From Actinoplanes teichomyceticus ATCC 31121 (lineage in GTDB: Bacteria; Actinomycetota; Actinomycetes; Mycobacteriales; Micromonosporaceae): a DNA stretch of 64,000 nucleotides. Both the position numbers and the translations under genes were made by a program. Shown piece by piece: positions 59,429 to 64,000 of this stretch (the stretch's first letter is position 1; the number at the start of each line of letters is the position of its first letter). The DNA lies in contig NZ_CP023865.1 in assembly GCF_003711105.1 (NCBI RefSeq), forward strand, positions 2,939,001 through 3,003,000. Direction: 5' to 3'. The notes under the pieces are model-generated. The model had not been told where the DNA came from and did no database searches. It saw nothing but the letters and a program-made list of their open reading frames with translations.

Positions 59429-60622
59429 TCAGGAAGCGGACCGCAGGGTCAGCAGGGTGATCTCACTGGGCGCGAAGATCCGGAACGGCGGTCCCCAGAA
59501 GCCGGTGCCGCGGCTGGTGTAGAGCTGGGTGCGCTCGGAATGCCGGGACAGGCCCTGCAGGACCGGCTGGTCGATGCGCACCAGGTAGTGGAAGGGCCAC
59601 ATCTGCCCGCCGTGCGTGTGACCGGACAGCTGCAGGTCGATGCCGTGGGCCACGGCGCCGGAAATCTGCTGGGGCTGATGGGCCAGCAGCAGGACCGGCA
59701 GGTCCGGGTCGGCGCCGGCCAGGGCGGCCTCGTGGTCGGCGTGGTGGCCGGGCACGCCCGAGCCGGCCGCCGTGCGGTCGTCGACGCCGGCCACGACGAG
59801 GGAGTCGCCGCCGCGGGAGACGACCAGGTGGCGGTTGTGCAGCGCCTCCCAGCCGAGCGAGGACATGTACTCCACCCAGCCCTGGGCGCCGCTCATGTAC
59901 TCATGGTTGCCGGTCACGTAGACCCGGGCCAGCTCCGCCCGCACGTCACCCAGCGGCGACGCCTGCGCGATGCGCTGCGGCACCTCGCCGTCGGCGATGT
60001 CGCCGGTGTGCGCGACGATGTCCGGCCGCAGCGAGTTGACCACCTCGACCACGCCCCGCGACCAGCGGGACCGGTCGATCGGGCCGTAGTGCGTGTCGGT
60101 GATCAGCACCACCCGCAGGCCGTCCAGCCCGCGACCGAGCCGGGGCAGCGTCACGTCGACGCGCCGGACCCGGGACACCCGCATGGCCTCGACGTGTCCC
60201 CAGACCAGCAGGACCAGCGAGACGACCACGACCGACGCGGTGACCAGCCGGGAGCGCACCGGGTCGGCGACCCCGGCCAGAGCCAGGACCGCGCCGGCGG
60301 CCTGGCCGAGCAGAGACCAGACGAACAGCACCCACAGCACGCCGAGCGTGGTGTCGGCGATCCGCGCGCAGCGGTCGTCGTGGCGGCCGTGACCGCGGAA
60401 CATCAGCACCGGGAAAGCCGCGGCGGCCAGCACGAACACCAGCGTGCCGGCGATGACCGCCGGGGCCGGCCAGGCGTTGCCCGACCAGAACAGCGTCGCC
60501 CACGGGACGCCGAACAGCAGCGCGAGCACCGCGACCAGGATCAGTCCGAACCGAGGGCCGGGCCCCCGCCGCCGGCGCGGCTGCGCCGCGACCGCCTCAT
60601 CCACCGCCATGCCGGCAAGCAT
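59429..60622 (-). CDS. Membrane-anchored metallophosphoesterase
   Basis: 397 residues. Four N-terminal transmembrane helices (FGLILVAVLALLFGVPWATLF, VIAGTLVFVLAAAAFPVLMF, LGVLWVLFVWSLLGQAAGAVLAL, LVTASVVVVSLVLLVWG) precede a calcineurin-type phosphoesterase. Metal-binding motifs are LITDTHYGPI (D-x-H), HTGDIADG (GD), VYVTGNHEY (GNHE), LLLAHQPQQ and LSGHTHGGQMWPFHYLV (GHTHGGQ). The plan matches YkuE/YaeI-type enzymes, some of which act on lipid-linked phosphates. ATG 60622 and ATG 60610 are both possible. It is last in a minus-strand run with the kinase and the Cys-motif protein. Confidence 0.92.
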   Translation of the reverse strand: MLAGMAVDEAVAAQPRRRRGPGPRFGLILVAVLALLFGVPWATLFWSGNAWPAPAVIAGTLVFVLAAAAFPVLMFRGHGRHDDRCARIADTTLGVLWVLFVWSLLGQAAGAVLALAGVADPVRSRLVTASVVVVSLVLLVWGHVEAMRVSRVRRVDVTLPRLGRGLDGLRVVLITDTHYGPIDRSRWSRGVVEVVNSLRPDIVAHTGDIADGEVPQRIAQASPLGDVRAELARVYVTGNHEYMSGAQGWVEYMSSLGWEALHNRHLVVSRGGDSLVVAGVDDRTAAGSGVPGHHADHEAALAGADPDLPVLLLAHQPQQISGAVAHGIDLQLSGHTHGGQMWPFHYLVRIDQPVLQGLSRHSERTQLYTSRGTGFWGPPFRIFAPSEITLLTLRSAS

Positions 60623-60669
60623 GCCACCCGGTCACCACAAAAACTTCCGATACGGTGGTGACTCGTAAC

Positions 60670-61350
60670 TCACTCCGGGGCGGCGCCCGGCTCGCCCAGC
60701 AGCGCCGACGGCACCACCAGATCGGCCCGGTCCCGGGTGGCCGCGATCAGCGCGGCGTTGCGCTCGTCGGTCCCGGTCGCCCACTCGGCCGCGGCCGCCG
60801 GTTCCTTGCCGAAACGCACGTGCCGCGCGATCAGCCGGCGCAGCCGTTCGGCGGGCTCCAGATCGGCGTACCACACCTCGCTGAACAGGCCCCGCAGCCC
60901 GGCCCACCGCCCGTCGGTGAGCAGCAGGTAGTTGCCCTCGGTCAGCACCAGCCGGGCCGGCCCGGCCACCCCGATCGTGCCGGCGATCGGCTGCTCCAGC
61001 CGCCGGTCGAAGCCCGGCGCGTACACCATGTCGTCCTCGTCGGCGAGCAGCCGGCGCAGCAGCGCGGCGTATCCCCAGGCGTCGAAGGTCTCCGGCGCGC
61101 CCTTGCGGTCGCGCAGCCCGAGCCGGTCCAGTTCGGCGTCGGCCAGATGGAAACCGTCCATCGGCACGTGCGCCACCCAGCCGCCGGGGGCCAGGCCGGC
61201 CGGCGGGTGCGGCGCCAGCGCGGCCAGCAACGACTCGGCCAGGGTGGTCTTGCCGGCCCCGGGTGGCCCGGTGATGCCCAGCACCGCGCGTCGCCCGCCG
61301 CCGACCAGCGCGCGGGCCCGATCGGCCAGTTCCGCGAGCGTGCACGTCAT
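60670..61350 (-). CDS. Nucleoside/sugar kinase-like P-loop protein (uridine kinase/FrcK-like)
   Basis: 226 residues. The P-loop is VLGITGPPGAGKTTLAESLL (Walker A GPPGAGKT). HVPMDGFHLADAELDRLGLRDRKGAPETFDAWGYAALLRRL is the typical substrate region of the uridine kinase/phosphoribulokinase superfamily in its FrcK/YfdH-like branch. YAPGFDRRLEQPIAG and LVLTEGNYLLL are also family motifs, and ERLRRLIARHVRFGKEPAAAAEW forms the lid. Substrates in this branch are pantothenate, nucleosides or sugars; from sequence alone only the class can be given. FrcK-like proteins accompany frcBCA importers in rhizobia, and such an importer is in this window at 38852-41806. Confidence 0.88.
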   Translation of the reverse strand: MTCTLAELADRARALVGGGRRAVLGITGPPGAGKTTLAESLLAALAPHPPAGLAPGGWVAHVPMDGFHLADAELDRLGLRDRKGAPETFDAWGYAALLRRLLADEDDMVYAPGFDRRLEQPIAGTIGVAGPARLVLTEGNYLLLTDGRWAGLRGLFSEVWYADLEPAERLRRLIARHVRFGKEPAAAAEWATGTDERNAALIAATRDRADLVVPSALLGEPGAAPE

Positions 61351-61404
61351 CCGGCGACCGTACCGCCCGGGTCGGCCCGGCCGGGCGGGCGCGCCGGATC
61401 GGGG

Positions 61405-62058
61405 TCAGCCGAGTCCGAGGCGCAGCCCGGCCACCCCGGCGGGCGACAGCGGCCGGGCGGTCGCCCGGGACAGGTCCGCGCGGACCCCGTCGGGCAGTTC
61501 GTCGCCCAGCGCGCACAGCACCGGGTACAGGTCGAGGACCTGGCGGTGGCTGAGCGCCCCCGCGCCGATCAGCAGCCCGTTGAGCGCGGTCGGGGTCTGG
61601 CCCAGCTCGCCGCAGAGCTCCCGGCGCCAGGCCGGATCGTGCACGTGGTCGGCGAACTCGCGGGCGATCCGGTTGCCGGCCGGCGAGCGCAGCCCGCCGA
61701 GGGTGTTCCGCCGTTGCCGGGCCGGCGGCGGGGCGAGCCGGCACGCGATGCCGAGCCGGCGGGCCAGCTGGGGAACGGTGAGCACCTCCAGCCCGGCCGC
61801 GCAGCCCTCGCAGAGCCGCTGGTAGGTGCGGGCGTGGATGACCGAGGCGGGCCGCTGGCACGCGCCGTCCAGGCCGCAGGACGGGTCGAGGATCACCTCG
61901 GTGAGGGTGCCCTCGTGGTCGAACCGGCCGACCGCGAAATACGTGGCCGGGGCGGTGCGGTAGCGGGCCAGGGCGGCGCGGGCGCTGACGTAGCCGTCCG
62001 GGTCGACGCCGATGCGTGGCACACCGGCCTCGGTGTGCAGCTGGATGAGCCGGAACAT
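61405..62058 (-). CDS. Hypothetical protein with a possible four-cysteine metal site
   Basis: 217 residues, family not recognised. The start is good (GGGAG about eight bases upstream of ATG 62058). A central segment DPSCGLDGACQRPASVIHARTYQRLCEGCAAGLEVL contains four cysteines (C-x5-C ... C-x2-C) that could bind zinc. The N-terminal half reads as a small alpha/beta domain (RLIQLHTEAGVPRIGVDPDGYVSARAALARY). The C-terminal half is helical: EFADHVHDPAWRRELCGELGQTPTALNGLLIGAGALSHRQVLDLYPVLCALGDELP. No signal peptide or membrane helix. It is first in a minus-strand run with the kinase and phosphoesterase. Confidence 0.75.
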   Translation of the reverse strand: MFRLIQLHTEAGVPRIGVDPDGYVSARAALARYRTAPATYFAVGRFDHEGTLTEVILDPSCGLDGACQRPASVIHARTYQRLCEGCAAGLEVLTVPQLARRLGIACRLAPPPARQRRNTLGGLRSPAGNRIAREFADHVHDPAWRRELCGELGQTPTALNGLLIGAGALSHRQVLDLYPVLCALGDELPDGVRADLSRATARPLSPAGVAGLRLGLG

Positions 62059-62296
62059 GGTGCACGCTCCCGGGGTGAAGCGAATTCGGTGTCGTCCCCG
62101 GGTACGTCAGCCATCTCACAATGGTTCAGGAATTACTGTGAGTCACCGCATCGTGACGACATTTTTGCTGGCAGGCGTGCCGAGGGGAAGCGAACATTAC
62201 TCCGTGTAGCGGAAATTGGCTAGGGCGAACGGGGGAGGCCGCACGATCGCCAAGGCGGGTACGGTAGCCGCCTGCCGCTGTGACGAAGGGGGACGT

Positions 62297-63109
62297 GTGG
62301 GAGACGGGGCGACGCGGGTCCGGACCACCCTGCCTGCGCTGATGTACCACTCGGTCTCCGCCGTGGACGGCCCGCTGCGCGACCTCGCGGTGCCACCGGA
62401 GCGGCTGGCCGAGCAGCTCGGGACGCTGACCGCGGCCGGGTACCGGCTGACCGGCCTGACCGAGGCGCTCGACCGGCGGCTCGCCGGGAGCACCGAGAAG
62501 CTGGTCGCGGTCACCTTCGACGACGGCTACCGCGACTTCCTCACCGTCGCGCTCCCCGCGCTGCGGGCCGCCGGCGCCGGGGCCACCCTCTACGCCTCGG
62601 TCGGCCACCTCGGCGGGCACGCCGGCTGGCTGGGCCGCTGGGCCCCGGACTTCGGCCCGATGCTGACCTGGGCGCAGCTGGCCGAGGTCGCGGCCGGCGG
62701 CGTGGAGATCGGCAACCACAGCCTGATCCACCACCCGCTCGACGTGCTGCCGCCGGCCCGGCTGCGCGAGGAGGTGTACCGCAGTCGCGCCGAGCTGGAG
62801 CAGCGGCTGCAGGCGCGGGTGCGCTCGTTCGCCTACCCGCACGGCTACCACGGCCGCCGGGTGCGCGAGGTGGTCGAGGCGGCCGGGCACGACAACGCCA
62901 CCGAGGTCGGGCGGCGCCTGCACGCCCCGGGGCGGTGGCAATTCGCCGTACCCCGCTTCCAGCCCACCCCCGACCACAGCGGGGCCGACCTGCTCGCCCT
63001 CGTCGAGGGGCGCGGCCCTCGCCTGACGCCGCAGCTCAAACGCCTCGCCCAGCCCGGCTGGCGGCTCGTCCGCAGGGCCGCCCGCCGGGCGGGCCGGACG
63101 CTGACCTGA
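62297..63109 (+). CDS. Polysaccharide deacetylase (NodB-type, CE4)
   Basis: 270 residues. LPALMYHSVSAVDGPL opens the domain; the metal and catalytic motif TFDDGYRDF has Asp75/Asp76, and EIGNHSLIHHP (His141, His145) provides the other ligands. FAYPHGYHGRRVREVVEAAG is the typical later motif. No signal peptide is seen, so it may act on a cytoplasmic glycolipid or glycan precursor, or be exported another way. GTG 62297 follows GAAGGGGGA; the longer frame (from 62216) lacks support. It is two bases ahead of the GH26-like lipoprotein gene, forming an operon. Confidence 0.9.
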   Translation: MGDGATRVRTTLPALMYHSVSAVDGPLRDLAVPPERLAEQLGTLTAAGYRLTGLTEALDRRLAGSTEKLVAVTFDDGYRDFLTVALPALRAAGAGATLYASVGHLGGHAGWLGRWAPDFGPMLTWAQLAEVAAGGVEIGNHSLIHHPLDVLPPARLREEVYRSRAELEQRLQARVRSFAYPHGYHGRRVREVVEAAGHDNATEVGRRLHAPGRWQFAVPRFQPTPDHSGADLLALVEGRGPRLTPQLKRLAQPGWRLVRRAARRAGRTLT

Positions 63110-63111
63110 CG

Positions 63112-64000
63112 ATGGGCGCCCGACTCTCCCGACGCGACCTGCTGCTGCTCGCCGGGGCGACGGCACTGCCCGCCGCCGGGTGCACCGCGAAGCCGGCGCC
63201 GTGGCCGCCGGTGCCCTCCGGCCCGGCGCCGGCCGTCACCGCCGGCGGCGGGCCGGCCCCGTTCACGCCCGGCCGGGTCATGCTGGGCGGCTACGTCGAC
63301 CTGCGGGGCATGACCGCCGCCGAGAGCCTGCGCCTGCGCCGCCGCCAGCTCGGCCGGGACCTGCGGATCGTGCACCGCTACTACTCGTGGACCGACCGGC
63401 TGCCGGCCACGCTCGCCTACCTGCCGGCCGGTAGCACGCTGATGCTCTCCTGGCGCGGTCCGACGCTGCGCGAGATCACCGGCGGCGGGGCGGACCGCCT
63501 GATCACCGCGGCGGCCCGCCGCCTCGCCGCCGGCCGCCGGCCGATCCTGCTGCGCTGGGGCTGGGACATGAACCGCGACTTCTTCCGCTGGGGCGGCGCG
63601 GCCAACGGGCGGTCCCCGGAGGGGTACGTCACCGCCTGGCGGCGGCTGCGCCGGCTGTTCCGCGAGGCCGGCGCGGACAACGTCGCCTGGGTGTGGAGCC
63701 CGAACGCCGACACCCAGCCGGACGAGGACTGGAACCGGATCGACGGCTACTACCCGGGCGACGAGCACGTCGACTGGGTCGGCGTCTCCGGCTACGCCCG
63801 CCAGGAGACCCCGGCCCAGATGTTCGACGAGGTGTACCAGCGGTACTCGGCGCGGAAACCGATCATGATCGCGGAGGTGGCGGTGGCGGACCGCGGCGGC
63901 GCCAGCAAGCCGGACTGGATCACCGATTTCGCCGCCTGGGTCCGGTTGCGGCCCGCGGTCGGCGCCGCCGTCTGGTTCGACACCGACACCCACCCGGGCT
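63112..64000 (+). CDS. GH26-like lipoprotein glycosidase (3' end outside window)
   Basis: At least 296 residues; the frame is open at the window edge. A twin-Arg-like signal (SRRDLLLLAGATALPAAGC) gives lipobox AAGC (Cys24). The TIM-barrel part matches GH26-type beta-mannanase/licheninase relatives: ILLRWGWDMNRDFFRWGG (146-161), VAWVWSPNAD, DWVGVSGYA and PIMIAEVAVAD with the predicted nucleophile Glu255. At the acid/base position, usually Glu in HEMNG/WEMN, this protein has Asp152 in WDMN. Function on a beta-glycan in the cell wall or outside is likely. It is co-transcribed with the polysaccharide deacetylase. Confidence 0.85.
   Translation, partial: MGARLSRRDLLLLAGATALPAAGCTAKPAPWPPVPSGPAPAVTAGGGPAPFTPGRVMLGGYVDLRGMTAAESLRLRRRQLGRDLRIVHRYYSWTDRLPATLAYLPAGSTLMLSWRGPTLREITGGGADRLITAAARRLAAGRRPILLRWGWDMNRDFFRWGGAANGRSPEGYVTAWRRLRRLFREAGADNVAWVWSPNADTQPDEDWNRIDGYYPGDEHVDWVGVSGYARQETPAQMFDEVYQRYSARKPIMIAEVAVADRGGASKPDWITDFAAWVRLRPAVGAAVWFDTDTHPG

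Noticed and set aside
1..64000. tRNA, rRNA, insertion sequences, integrases or phage genes
   Set aside because: I looked for transposase or integrase motifs and typical tRNA ends and found none.
1..64000. Secondary-metabolite core genes (polyketide or peptide synthetases)
   Set aside because: The two LAL regulators and the fused ABC exporter can accompany such clusters, but no synthase, carrier-protein or precursor gene is present here.

Overview
This 64 kb window is very GC-rich, uses GTG starts freely, and packs genes into operons with 4-base ATGA/GTGA overlaps. It carries two large LAL-type LuxR regulators, several sugar regulators and enzymes (ROK, LacI, GH36, GH2, GH26-like), a cutinase, and a phenylacetate (paa) operon. 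Together these point to a soil actinomycete chromosome. The protein style (DUF6098-like, DUF1918, DUF3072 and TIGR03089-like proteins) fits Micromonosporaceae, perhaps Actinoplanes; that placement is inference. I see no tRNA, rRNA, prophage, insertion sequence or CRISPR array.

Layout. 1-2030: end of a TetR regulator, a DUF3072 protein, and a molybdenum-hydroxylase FAD subunit followed by a truncated 2Fe-2S subunit. 2091-8837: an oligosaccharide island with a ROK regulator and alpha-galactosidase on the minus strand, diverging from a beta-mannosidase and a LacI-type sensor that lacks its DNA-binding domain; galactomannan use is likely. 8998-15456: small proteins, a histidine phosphatase, a LacI regulator and hypotheticals. 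15520-19526: a LAL regulator diverging from a secreted cutinase/PET-hydrolase-like enzyme. 19858-28196: an envelope module with a lipoprotein, two HlyD-like adaptors, an OmpR/histidine-kinase pair, MacB-type ABC ATPase and permease, and a small membrane-anchored protein. 28276-38110: a second LAL regulator, TerC, a LigB/DODA-type dioxygenase, GPP34, and an APC permease with a GNAT enzyme. 38852-41806: a complete Frc-type sugar ABC importer. 42932-49194: paaR, paaN and paaABCDE. 49707-55575: hydrolase, methyltransferase, TIGR03089-like protein, peptidoglycan-binding-like protein, lipoprotein and HtrA-like protease. 55663-64000: a fused ABC exporter with one degenerate ATP site, a metallophosphoesterase operon, a polysaccharide deacetylase and a GH26-like lipoprotein cut by the window edge.

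The most unusual feature is not a gene. More than a dozen tandem repeat arrays, each with its own unit (14 to 60 bp), lie between genes. They sit downstream of or across gene 3' ends, and I found none in the divergent promoter regions. In four cases the repeat includes or begins at the stop codon of the neighbouring gene. In one, six minus-strand stop triplets recur at exactly 42 bp, the last being the real stop. This suggests a genome-specific process that grows repeats from gene ends.

Regulation can be read at several points: a 22-bp dyad between paaR and paaN, a GTTGAA/TTCAAC dyad at the dioxygenase, a CCTAGG-CTGAGC dyad abutting the second LAL gene, and paired direct repeats before the adaptor genes. 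Strong hairpin terminators follow the cutinase, the GNAT gene, the histidine phosphatase and others.
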